Assembly (NCBI RefSeq): GCF_963678635.1
Contig: NC_087063.1
Coordinates: forward strand, 36,304,540 to 36,368,539
DNA length: 64,000 nucleotides
DNA from: Symsagittifera roscoffensis
Taxonomy: Eukaryota > Xenacoelomorpha > Acoela > Convolutidae
Reading direction: 5' to 3'
Part shown: positions 56,201 to 64,000 of the stretch, piece after piece
Numbering within the stretch: position 1 is the stretch's first letter
Layout of the letters: the number at the start of each line of letters is the position of its first letter
Notes under the pieces: model-generated
The model's input: the letters and a program-made list of their open reading frames with translations, nothing else
Told to the model about the DNA's origin: nothing
Database searches by the model: none
Made by a program: the position numbers and the translations under genes

Positions 56201-59200
56201 GCGTCGCCTAGAGAGGATGAGCAAAGTTGAAGTGAGTAATTGGAGTTTCAAAAACAAAGGATCTGTTTATCAAAAGACCGGAGGGAGAAGAGTTTTTTGA
56301 AAGGTTACTTCCAACTGTGGATATTAGGCGTCCTAAAGGAACAGAAGTACTGCTAGCCTTGAGAGAAATCAACGCGGGCACAGCTCCTGGCGAGTGTCAG
56401 ATAACCAGTGATCTTCTTAAGTTGCTGAAGAAGAAAATTCTCAAGCCTCTTACAGAGATTTTCACTGATATCTGGCTCACACCAGAAAAAAAATCCTCAA
56501 TTACGTGAAAAAGAAAATGAAAGAAGAGCAGAGATCCCCCAGCAGCCCAGCAACGGGGGACAGGAGAACTGCATTTGATTGCTCCCTACCGGACTTTAAT
56601 AAGACATATATCTCTGTCGGTGGATGGACTAAACACATGCAAAACTGCCACCCGCCTATGAAACTGATCAGCGCATCAGAAGCGACTATCTTGGCACCCC
56701 AACTGAGTCAAGAATCCTTTGCATCAAACCAAGGCACTAGCACAGGTGAGAGGTGCTACGATGTCCAGTCTGCTGTTATGGGTGCACTAATAAAAATCAA
56801 TGAATTATCGCTATGTGAAGCACCGATATTCGTGGGTCACAGCAAGGCTAATGCCCGAGCCGCCAAATCATATTGGCGCTGTCTCAGTGCGTAAATACAA
56901 TAGGCGAAATAGTGTAGAAATTAGCGTCAAGACCTCCACTGATACCTCGGAATGGTTGACGAATTCCTGGTGGAATACTTATAATTCGTTTGATTAGTTC
57001 TAATTAATGACTTGATAGTCAAAACCATTGCCCATGGCCTTTACCAGTTGGGGTGCAATTGGGGAGAAATTACACCAAGAAAAACTTTATAAGCTTCTCT
57101 CGAACGCAGTTGAATTTGAGAAAACATTCGAATATTTCAATCGACAGCATTAAATTATGTCTCAGAGAGAACAAGGAAGCGGTATTTAAGCCAACAATAT
57201 TTGTGGAAGCCAGTTGATCCGAAAACAAAATTATTGTCATAAAAAATTTTGAGCTAACACCTTTTAAAACTCCTCTGAAGGAGCAACACAAAGAAAAACC
57301 CTATTTCTTTTGTGTTGCTCCTTATATATATAACGATATATTAAATTACAGGCAAAAATAACACCAGCCGAAAACATTTAAGCCGAATTTTAAGCCATTT
57401 TTTGCATACCTTTCAAGCCAAAAAGTAAATTATCCAAGATCAGGATTGGTAAATTCACAAATTCCAGGAAAATATCAAAATCAGTTTTAAATAAAACTGA
57501 TGAAATAACTTTTAAAAAAGTCCGCGCGGTGGCACCTATGCCGAAAAAAGTTGGCAGAAAAACGGAAAACTTTTTCAACGAAAACTTTTTGAAGTTTGCA
57601 AAAAGGAACAATTCGTGGCTAGATTCGAACTCAGAACCTTTGTCCTCCTAGGCCTAGACGTTTCCGTTTGGCTAAGTGTGCCGAAGAATACGTGGAAGTT
57701 AAATGTAAACGACAAAGTAACAATTCAAAATGATCCAATTATTATGTTAAGTTGATAGATTACAAAAAAAAGTAACAAATAAGTTTTTCAAATGGCAGAA
57801 AATCCAAGTACGTTTTCTAGATCTCGAGGGAAGCCGGTTGGAATTTTCACTTTCTAGACGGATTGAAAGCACAATATTCAATTGAGTAGCTAGCTTTTGG
57901 TTACAGAGAAGAACACTTTAATTTCTGTCGAAACTAAATTGCTTCATACGATGATTGAGAAGTTCATGATTAGTTCTTGAAGCATTTTGTAAGCGCCAGA
58001 CTCGCACAGTTGTAAGGCCGAATTCGATTAATATCTCAATAAAAATCTCTTTACAAGCAAAATTGCTGATCACATGTCGCAAAAATCTCTTAAAAGAACT
58101 CTTTGAAAAATCTTTTTCGCATATCGGTGAAAAAAAACATCTAGTGAAAGCTCTTCCAAATTCAAACTAAACTAAATGCTTTTGAAAAGTGAATCAGTAG
58201 GTAATTTTTCGTTCCACAGAGATCTCAAAATCAAGATTCACTTTCGAAACAAAAAATCATTCACGTTGTTGGCGCACTTTTATGTTTGTTATTGGAGAGC
58301 GTAGTTTTGCTTTCCTTTCAGCAAATGAAAATGAATAGCACATGAAAGAAATCTTAACTCAAACCCACGAAAAATCAAACTTGAGAGTGATCAAATTTTC
58401 AGACTTTTGAAGCGGTATTTAAGCCAACAATATTTTAGGACGCCAGTTGATCCGAAAACAAAATTATTGTCATGAAAAATTTTGAGCTAACACCTTTTAA
58501 AACTCACCTGAACGAGCAACACAAAGAAAAACCCTTTTTCTTTTCATCACCTGAACGAGCAACACAGAGAAAAACCCTTTTTCTTTTCAAACTAAATATT
58601 ATATCACAGGCAAAAATCAAATTCACTTTCGAAACAAAAAATCATTTACGTTTTTAGCACACTTTGAAGTTTTGTTATTGAAGAGCGTAGTTTTGCTTTC
58701 CTTTGAAAGAAATCTTTACTCAAACCCACGAAAAATCAACTTGAGACTTTCTTCAATTTTTCTTAATTTTTCTTGAACACGACCTAAATAAGTAAGTGTC
58801 TACACTTTATTCATTTACACTTAAAAAAGAATATTTCTTAGGTACTTAAATAAAGTCAACGGAACGTTCAAAATTATATAAAAGCAAAGATAAACAACTG
58901 TACACACGTTTTTATAGCCGAGAAATAGCTTTATTGATTGTTCAATTGGATTACTGGTGAATCTAAAACTTGCAATCATTTCCGAAATCCGCAAATAAAT
59001 GAGTAAATAGCTCCGCTCGATTGCTCAGAAAGTTCAACAAAGCAAGTTTCGAGACTGTCTCTAAAAATCTACAAGCGAAGCGCGTTTGGTTCAATTCATT
59101 TTGAAATTATTATATTTTATTTTTTGTATCAATGACAACAAAAATGCACGATAAATCTTTGTATTTTGGTCGTTAAATGCAAGATTTCCACGGTAACTGA

Positions 59201-59476
59201 AACTGATTTACATTAATTGAGCATACGATGTGTGTGATATTAACCTAATTTAGTTGAGCCTGGTGCCCATGCTGTGCTTCGCACTGTCCTATTGTGTGCA
59301 TCCTGCAACACACAGATAGCCGAGCACGAGTTAGAGTCGGCGTTGTACTTCCACAGTCGGATAGTTTTATCTGCCGAGGATGATGTGAAGTATCTACCCT
59401 GGTTTGGCTCCCACGCAACATGCCACACCCTGTCCAAGTGTCCTTCCAGACTAGCCGCACTTTTCATAAAACTCAT
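46941..59476 (-). CDS. CIAO1: CIAO1, cytosolic iron-sulfur assembly WD40 protein (4 exons)
   Basis: CIAO1 is the seven-bladed WD40 scaffold of the CIA targeting complex that delivers Fe-S clusters to cytosolic and nuclear apoproteins. Exons 59476-59245, 48266-48100, 48011-47717 and 47290-46941 join in phase (1, 0, 1) to 348 codons, 347 residues (human 339). Recognisable blocks in order: [127 protein letters not shown]. Two start ATGs are close (59476 and 59467); the second gives the better N-terminal match. The first intron is about 11 kb and filled with repeats; the others are small. Confidence 0.95.
47291..47716. other. CIAO1 intron 3
   Basis: 426 bases, AT-rich, nothing recognised. Confidence 0.6.
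47717..48011 (-). CDS. CIAO1: CIAO1 exon 3
   Basis: Acceptor ctcttgttcag. Encodes [16 protein letters not shown] to LKIWKAFYQ, blades four and five. Donor CAAG/gtagtt. Confidence 0.95.
48100..48266 (-). CDS. CIAO1: CIAO1 exon 2
   Basis: Acceptor tttttatag. Encodes (A)[12 protein letters not shown] to RDKTVW, including the strongly conserved [11 protein letters not shown]. Donor TGG/gtgaga. Confidence 0.95.
48267..48825. other. CIAO1 intron 1, 3' end
   Basis: AT-rich. No supported feature before the SINE that starts at about 48826. Confidence 0.4.
48826..49195 (-). repeat. tRNA-derived SINE with 3' hairpin motif
   Basis: On the minus strand a tRNA-like head (49190-49090: cccgtagctcaatggcttag as A box, gggagttcggttcc as B box) leads through an aagcaggcaaaaa-type body to the hairpin GCGAAGC/TCA/GCTTCGC at 48847-48831. 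The accacttgcaata text flanks it, as in the other copies. Confidence 0.7.
49212..49290. repeat. 19-bp microsatellite, four copies
   Basis: Unit cacaaaaactctctcgaaa repeated four times, adjoining another SINE head. Confidence 0.95.
49291..49640 (-). repeat. Worn tRNA-derived SINE head and flanks
   Basis: Minus-strand head at 49380-49300 with a gcggttcgaatcctgctgg B box. The neighbouring text repeats the ctaagccgataaaaaa string seen beside other SINE copies. Confidence 0.6.
49750..50000 (-). repeat. SINE-like element with tRNA-like head
   Basis: Minus-strand head about 49865-49800 (gcacacttagcctgg A-box-like, ggtcctgggtttatg degenerate B box). Plus-strand order continues with gaatcctgtggacaaagt, ttacgggaaaaaaagg and the acccttgatatcgcaagggc hairpin, as at 35.8 and 29.1 kb. 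Confidence 0.6.
50160..50540. repeat. SINE 3' motif and a separate tRNA-like patch
   Basis: ggcgaagttgcacttcgc at 50181-50198 is the shared SINE hairpin. At about 50455-50520 a minus-strand tRNA-like patch has gaaggttcgaacctggac as B box. Confidence 0.5.
50541..51231. other. CIAO1 intron 1, nothing firm
   Basis: AT-rich, possibly old SINE flanks. No boundary can be drawn. Confidence 0.35.
51232..51540 (+). repeat. Repeat family R1, copy 4
   Basis: gagaaaactggatcaataac, ggtggaaatctaaaaatt, aaatcattcacggtttttg and ttgacgtcactttctt in family order. Confidence 0.7.
51541..53370. other. CIAO1 intron 1, unique-looking sequence
   Basis: AT-rich. I find no open frame with coding character and no copies elsewhere in the window. 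Confidence 0.4.
53371..53760 (-). repeat. Worn SINE copies
   Basis: Decayed 3' motif at 53382-53415 (gccaagccgagtttgc, accacttgtgat). A head-like cgtctcaagcatgggtgtta lies at 53560-53580. The ttctgtgaacaaagtttttt plus hairpin part is at 53667-53740. Confidence 0.5.
53985..54200 (+). repeat. Repeat family R1, copy 5
   Basis: tttagagaaaactaggtcaa, gactgggaactcaaaaactg, caatgacgtttttt and atttgccttctatttgc in order. The most diverged full copy. Confidence 0.6.
54352..55640 (+). pseudogene. LINE-like retrotransposon fragment, tandem copy I
   Basis: The block starts near a ttcaatttgagaaaacattc string and carries, in pieces, a leader with ggagcaacacaaggcgagag, an RT-upstream part ([21 protein letters not shown], frameshifted) and a zinc-finger-like stretch. 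The last reads FDCP...[18 protein letters not shown], followed by [18 protein letters not shown]. Multiple stops; it aligns with copy II. Confidence 0.65.
55641..57094 (+). pseudogene. LINE-like retrotransposon fragment, tandem copy II
   Basis: Same order as copy I but better preserved. An RT-upstream motif reads [19 protein letters not shown], then [20 protein letters not shown] and [15 protein letters not shown] (56317-56505); this matches the segment before the RT palm in non-LTR elements. A C2H2-like FDC...CHP with [12 protein letters not shown] is at 56560-56670. The RT catalytic residues themselves are absent. The offset from copy I is about 1.29 kb. Confidence 0.7.
57095..57345 (+). 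pseudogene. LINE-like fragment, partial tandem copy III
   Basis: Repeats only the leader of copies I and II (agttgaatttgagaaaacat to gagcaacacaaagaaaa), about 1.46 kb after copy II's start. Confidence 0.7.
57580..57725 (-). repeat. tRNA-derived SINE head
   Basis: On the minus strand ggcacacttagccaaacgga supplies an A box and ggttctgagttcgaatcta a B box. Same head type as at 49.8 kb. No acceptor-stem pairing, so not a functional tRNA. Confidence 0.65.
57726..58179. other. CIAO1 intron 1, nothing recognised
   Basis: AT-rich, no supported feature. Confidence 0.4.
58180..58400 (+). repeat. Repeat family R1, copy 6
   Basis: gaaaagtgaatcagtaggta, ttccacagagatctcaaaat, aaatcattcacgttgttgg and gttttgctttcctttcagc in order. 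Confidence 0.65.
58405..58595 (+). repeat. Copy of the LINE leader with a 43-bp duplication
   Basis: gaagcggtatttaagccaac to gagcaacacaaagaaaaac as in copies I-III. The ctgaacgagcaacaca... ccctttttcttttca text then occurs twice in direct repeat. Confidence 0.75.
58612..58750 (+). repeat. Repeat family R1, copy 7 (partial)
   Basis: cactttcgaaacaaaaaatc, acgtttttagcacactttga and gttttgctttcctttga, matching the second half of copy 6. Confidence 0.7.
58751..59244. other. CIAO1 intron 1, 5' end
   Basis: AT-rich intron sequence with no supported feature. Confidence 0.5.
59245..59476 (-). CDS. CIAO1: CIAO1 exon 1
   Basis: First WD40 blade and the start of the second, ending WAPGSTKL. Donor TTAG/gttaat, phase 1. 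Confidence 0.92.
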
Positions 59477-60917
59477 TCCAAATAAGTCCGCCCGCTGGCT
59501 CAATCAAACAGATCCGCACTTCTGCTGATCCCGAGGCTATAAATCGCAACCCACTCCGACATAATCATTGCGAAACGAACAGTGCCAAGTCATTGAATAA
59601 TCTGAAAAGACACAAGCCAATTAGAGAATCACATAAAGCTGTTCGCACTGTTATTAAAGAAGGCATGCTGTCTTTTCCAATAGCAACGGGAGATAGACAT
59701 GAACAAGTGTTGTCCTAATTTAAAACCAACCACACCTGTCTATTTTAGGATTAATCAGTTAGTTGCGACCTCTGGCTTCCTACAGTGTTCTTCATTCCCA
59801 CAAAAGACCTTTTCTTTTTACGGTTAAACCTTAATGGCCGACTTCATTTGCGATTTCGTTCAAATATGATAGGATTTTCAAAACTGCGTAGTATTATATC
59901 TAACAAATTTTGATTGAGAATTCGGATATTTTTCAGAGAAAATTGGGGCAATAACAGGGCAGGTTGATTAGAAAGGCTCATGTAGATTAGCGAACTAAAT
60001 GATTGAAATCCCAGCTTTGACCAAAATTCATTAGACTAAGAGGCCATCATTTGCAGGTTAAAAGATTGAATTATGGGCATCAAGATTGTGAAAGCTAAAA
60101 AGAGTGAAGTACCGAAGGGACTCACCAATCTGCATACATACCCAACCAAACACCAAAAACAACTGAGTTGTGCTGCTAAATTCACCCCATATTTCGAGGA
60201 GAGCAATCAACCTGAGATCGAAGGAGAATTATTTAGTATTCTGCTTTGCACTGCCTGTCCAAAGCCAGTGGTTGGTCGTTCAATTGGCTAAATTTACCAG
60301 ACCCAGTTTGAAGTCTCCAAAATAGGGAACAAGTAAAAGTAATAACCCTTAACTGATCTGACAACGCAGAAAATAATTCTAGGAAAACAGTATTGATTAC
60401 TTTGCCAGGGGATATTAATTCTCAGGAAAAACTTGAAAATTTCAGATTCTGCTCGACCCAATAGATTTATTGAGGAGAGGTACATTTCTTTCAAACAAGA
60501 AACAGGAGAATTACAGAAGGAAACTTGGCAAGATATCCACTGTGAAAAGACAGGCAGCGACGGAAAACAAGACCATCAATGAAAGAGAATGAGCAAATAT
60601 TGGGAGAGACGTTCTCCTAGATCAATTTATTCCTGCTTTTACAACTGGGAGAATAACTTGACAGCTTAAATTGATCCCTACGTTTATGATCTCACAATTT
60701 CACTGGCCAAATCCAACTTCAATTAACACCAAACTCTGCAATAAATCTTATCTTTCTTTCCCTTATAATAACTACTCGCCTTTCATTTCAATTATGCTCT
60801 CTTCTTAAACCAGCATACTAGAATTAGCTAGACTAACAGTTCAAAATACTAGAATTGCTTCTAATTGACTGAGAATCTTAGTTTGGACATCAATTTAATC
60901 GAGCATCAGCTGCAAAG
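59477..60917. promoter_or_regulatory. Shared upstream region of CIAO1 and the IGFBP-domain gene
   Basis: 1.44 kb between two divergently transcribed starts, so it probably holds both promoters. On the CIAO1 side, a ttgtgtcttttcag acceptor-like site at about 59602-59615 (minus) precedes a leader with a 22-codon upstream open frame (ATGATTATGTCGG...). A 72-codon ATG frame at 60073-60291 (plus) is unrecognised and probably chance. Confidence 0.45.
60073..60291 (+). CDS. Possible 72-residue ORF, unrecognised
   Basis: ATG-initiated (MGIKIVKAKKSEVPKGLTN...), lysine-rich start, no signal peptide or membrane segment, three cysteines in the second half. No homology I recognise and no clear splice context. 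Listed only because it starts with ATG in a region otherwise without features. Confidence 0.12.
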   Translation: MGIKIVKAKKSEVPKGLTNLHTYPTKHQKQLSCAAKFTPYFEESNQPEIEGELFSILLCTACPKPVVGRSIG

Positions 60918-61081
60918 ATGGTGACCCAGTTGAACCGATATTTAGTGATATTTGCGATCACTCTGGCATTATCCAGTCGCATCCAGCCAGTGAGAAGCAG
61001 TGCCAGTCTGGGACGGACACTCAACTGTGTCAAATGCAACCCTGACACGTGTGGGGCGCCGCCCTCAAACTGCCCCAACGG
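60918..61081 (+). CDS. IGFBP-domain gene exon 1
   Basis: Signal peptide plus the first four domain cysteines, ending at GAPPSNCPNG. Confidence 0.85.
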
Positions 61082-63633
61082 GTACGCAAAAAAAATAACA
61101 CATTACATACTTTTAGACAACTGATACAGTCTAAGAACTCAAATCGGCATGATGAAGTTGAGTTCTTTTGAGCGCCGAGCCAGAAAATAGGTATATTTTA
61201 TTACACATTAAAAAATTTATATCTTCCAGGAAAAGTTTTTAACTTGCCTTGATCACGGCAGTGTCTTGAAGACTGAAAGATATTTATTAGCTTCTACTCG
61301 CAAGCCAAGACAAAGAAAGTCGGATAAGTATTACCAAATCATAGAAAAGCCTTTTATTGCTCCTTCAAGATGGGGAAAACTCGATTCTAACCAAAAATTC
61401 AACAAATTTTCGGTCCAAAAATCATGATCCCAAAATTCCTAAACTCACCATTAAACTTCGCTGAAATTCTTGGAAACAAACAAACTGCATGTTCATCAAG
61501 AACATCAAAATGTATCAAAAACCTTTTTCAATTGTTTGCTAAAACAAAAATCAACATGAACGAAAAAAAAATAATTTCGAAAACTTGAATACAAAAACTT
61601 CAAGAAATACTGCAAAAAAAATTGCAAAAAAACATAGAAAACTCTTAAAGCATATGAGATTACCCCAATAACATTAATCATGTTAAAAATGAAACTAATT
61701 CGCAACGGTAAGATAGCTGAACCAAAACAAAAAATCACATAAAAAAGACGCACGTTAGTGAATCAACACGAACTCTAAGTGTCTTCACTACCAGCGTTGA
61801 CACATAATTATTGAGTATTATTAATATGGAGAGCTTAATTTAATGTAGAAAGATTATTTATGAGCTTTAGAAACTGGATTAACTTGCTGCGCTAAAAAAA
61901 GCCGCTCTTACGCGTTGAGCACTATAAATACGTGCAAAAACTTCCAAAACATCAAAAACTTTGCAAAAAGCTTTCGGATGTTAAGCGACATTTTATATTT
62001 CAGAGCAGGGTGTCGATATGTTCAAAATGGTATAAAACGACCTTTAAAAACTAATACTTTGATAAATTTTGTACTAAAGTTGGTTGAAAAAAAGCAGAGT
62101 GGGCCCATAATATTACGCTCTCAAGCTCTCTCGTGTAATGTGGCAAAAATTATATACAACTAGAAGTCAAACTTTATCTTCACATATCATTTTTTGGTCA
62201 AACTTGGAATGAATTATCTGTATAACTGGTTCTCTAAGTTCACAGAACCCTCTACCTTAGCGTTCACAGTGAATTTTTTGGTTAACTCATCTTCAATTTG
62301 TAGAAAAAAGCGAGTTGTAGAAAAAGTAAACGCTGAAAAATTTCTGACAAAAAGCTACGATTTTAGCAGACGTTTCAGCAATCAATTATTTGCCCAAAGG
62401 CACAAAAAATAACGACAGCCATTGTGCTCCAATCACTTAAAAATTGGCGCAAATTAAAAAGGAAACAACCATTTAACATAGTTTGAAAATGCGCTCAAAA
62501 TTAGCCTGGAAAATTAAATGAATAATAATTAAGTATTCACGCATAGGCGAAGCTTCGCTTCGCAATTATTAGCCAGAACACTACAAAAAAGCAGCTCTAA
62601 AGTGCAATAAGAAATAAGCCTCAAATTGGCGAAAATTCGGTTACAACTGAGATTCGAACCTGCGACCTAGAGATTAGGAGTCTCACACCCTAACCACTCA
62701 GCCACGGAAGCTTAATAGATAATAGCCGAACACTAGTTAAAAATAAAGCAGAGGACAGATTCTTTGCGATTTCCAATGCTACAGTGAAATTTCCAAATAA
62801 GTGAACACTTTTAATGAACACTTTTATTTGCTAGTTAGATTAGAAAAAAAGGTTCGTAACAATAAACTAAGCTGACGCTGCGAAAAGATGCGTTTTGCAC
62901 TACTAACTATTAGGCCATGTTATTTTTTTTTAGTTGCGCAAGTCTTTTTGACTTTTTAAAACTTTTTCTATTATGATTAATATTATATGTGCTGATATGA
63001 TTCATTTTATTGCATCCCTATTTCATTAAGAAGATCCATTTATGCAATGAAACATTCGTCTTAATTTCCACATAATCTCAAAAATCTGCCTCTTAATTGC
63101 GAGTGAGTTTTCTGTGTCTATATTCAAGTTGAATTTACATGTTTGATATGAAGTGCTGCTGTTTGCTTTTCAGTCAAGTTCTGGATAGATGCAACTGCTG
63201 TATAATGTGCGGAAGAGGAGAGGGAGAATTCTGCGGGGGAGATTATAACAAGTTCGGCAACTGTGGAGAAGGCCTGGAGTGTGCCATGACGAGCCAAGCC
63301 GCTGTCTACGGTGTTTGTAGCCGGCTAGTCTCACTTAGACAGTCGCACAACGGTAGCCCAGAAAGAGAGCGGGAGCAGCCATCCGAAAAAAAGGTAACAG
63401 GAAACAGTGAAAATGAGCCAAAAAATGAGGATGACAGCAAGGCATATGACTACAAAAACAACTTGGTGATAGAATACATTGAAACTGACAGAAAACTGCC
63501 GATAGCTCAGAAGCAAACACAGCAGAGCGGGTCAATGAAGAGAAAGGCAACTACAATCAACCAAGTTGAGAAGCGCAAGTCGCCTGATGTTTTCCAAGAG
63601 AAAGATACACCTGTGAAGCTAACTACAGGTTAG
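60918..63633 (+). CDS. Secreted IGFBP-domain protein (2 exons)
   Basis: Exons 60918-61081 and 63174-63633, joined at phase 2 (AACGG/gtacgc ... tgcttttcag/TCAAG), give 207 residues. A signal peptide is clear (hydrophobic YLVIFAITLAL, then small residues before about residue 30). An IGFBP N-terminal domain follows with 12 cysteines. They read CVKC, DTC and SNC in exon 1, then RCNCCIMC, GEFCGG, NCGEGLEC and GVC in exon 2. IGFBP-type domains bind insulin-like growth factors in vertebrates; in invertebrates the single-domain proteins are secreted with mostly unknown ligands. The remaining ~100 residues are Lys/Glu/Gln-rich and probably disordered. The end is uncertain: TAG at 63631 overlaps a possible donor (ACAG/gttagc), so more exons may lie to the right. 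Confidence 0.85.
61082..62522. other. Intron of the IGFBP-domain gene, left part
   Basis: AT-rich, no recognised repeat or gene. ORFs of 70-80 codons here lack coding character. Confidence 0.4.
62523..62715 (-). repeat. Best-preserved tRNA-derived SINE
   Basis: Minus strand: head gcttccgtggctgagtggtt with A box tggctgagtgg, an anticodon-arm-like gagactcctaatctc (loop ctcctaa, Arg-CCT type) and B box ggttcgaatct (62710-62645). A body with tagagctgcttttttg follows, then the palindrome GCGAAGCTTCGC at 62558-62547. The acceptor and T stems do not pair, so it is a SINE and not a tRNA gene. Confidence 0.8.
62716..63173. other. Intron of the IGFBP-domain gene, right part
   Basis: At 62815-62870 there is a piece of the 175-bp repeat of 35.3 kb (tttgctagttagattagaaa, ggttcgtaac). 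Otherwise AT-rich. Confidence 0.5.
63174..63633 (+). CDS. IGFBP-domain gene exon 2
   Basis: Eight remaining cysteines of the domain and the charged C-terminal tail, with the diagnostic GEFCGG and CGEGLEC strings. Confidence 0.85.
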
Positions 63634-64000
63634 CATACTTTCAACCAATATTCCGTCCTTTAATTGAGAAAAGAAAGGTGGTTAAATAAGAGATATTTTA
63701 TTTTAAAAATTCATCAATATTTTGATAGTTTTGCTGCCCTCTTGTGTGGCTTTTTTCAATACTAAAATGGCTATAACTTCTAAAATATTGAAAATACACA
63801 CTGGGCTGTGTTTGGAGTAAATGGAGTGAAAATCGCACCGATTGGGACTGTAAAATTGGCTCAACCATAGCCTTTTGCAATTAAGTATCAAGCTGTCTGG
63901 ATTAAAGATTTGCGTCCCAGTATTGTCAATAGCAGGACAATTTTCATCTCACAATGCAAGGAGAGCACTCAAAAGAGTTTATCCAACGCCATGTTAGATG
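63634..64000. other. Right edge, nothing supported
   Basis: Could be intron or 3' flank of the IGFBP-domain gene. No AATAAA is seen close after the TAG. Confidence 0.4.

Noticed and set aside
62645-62715. Functional tRNA-Arg(CCT) gene
   Set aside because: A and B boxes and an anticodon arm are visible, but acceptor and T stems do not pair and the sequence continues as a SINE body found elsewhere.

Overview
This window comes from an animal (metazoan) nuclear genome, most likely a non-vertebrate, but I cannot name the lineage. It is AT-rich and dense in repeats. Its genes are split by GT-AG introns. Three conserved eukaryotic housekeeping genes can be read exon by exon, and a fourth gene has the 12-cysteine IGFBP domain, which is an animal domain. 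Many lines of evidence for short open reading frames elsewhere depend on non-ATG starts, so I left most of those out.

Layout. 1-3.2 kb: AT-rich sequence with one unrecognised candidate exon and a TTGGTATTGG-rich repeat tract. 3.2-5.4 kb: a decayed retrotransposon on the minus strand. Its reverse-transcriptase catalytic block is tandemly duplicated. 4.5-24.6 kb: a large direct tandem duplication (units of 10.9 and 9.2 kb) whose left edge cuts that retrotransposon. The units differ by three large indels, including an extra 1.92-kb sub-repeat in unit 1. 26.0-43.4 kb: glutaminyl-tRNA synthetase (QARS1) on the minus strand, 13 exons, about 798 residues. Its introns carry a hAT-like MITE with an 8-bp target duplication, a 155-bp near-perfect hairpin, a degenerate Tc1/mariner element with TA target sites, tRNA-derived SINEs and a cluster of five unrelated satellites. 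43.6-46.7 kb: NOP9 (two exons). 46.9-59.5 kb: CIAO1 (four exons, first intron about 11 kb and full of LINE, SINE and dispersed repeat copies). 60.9-63.6 kb: a secreted IGFBP-domain gene on the plus strand, divergent from CIAO1.

How the genes relate. CIAO1, NOP9 and QARS1 lie head to tail on the minus strand with only 220 and 246 bp between coding regions. The NOP9 stop codon overlaps an AATAAA, and acceptor-like polypyrimidine-AG sites sit 30-120 nt before the NOP9 and QARS1 start codons. This layout resembles a polycistronic, spliced-leader trans-spliced cluster, though ordinary short intergenic spacing with 5'UTR introns is also possible. Functionally the three are cytosolic Fe-S assembly (CIAO1), 18S rRNA biogenesis (NOP9) and tRNA charging (QARS1), all growth-linked.
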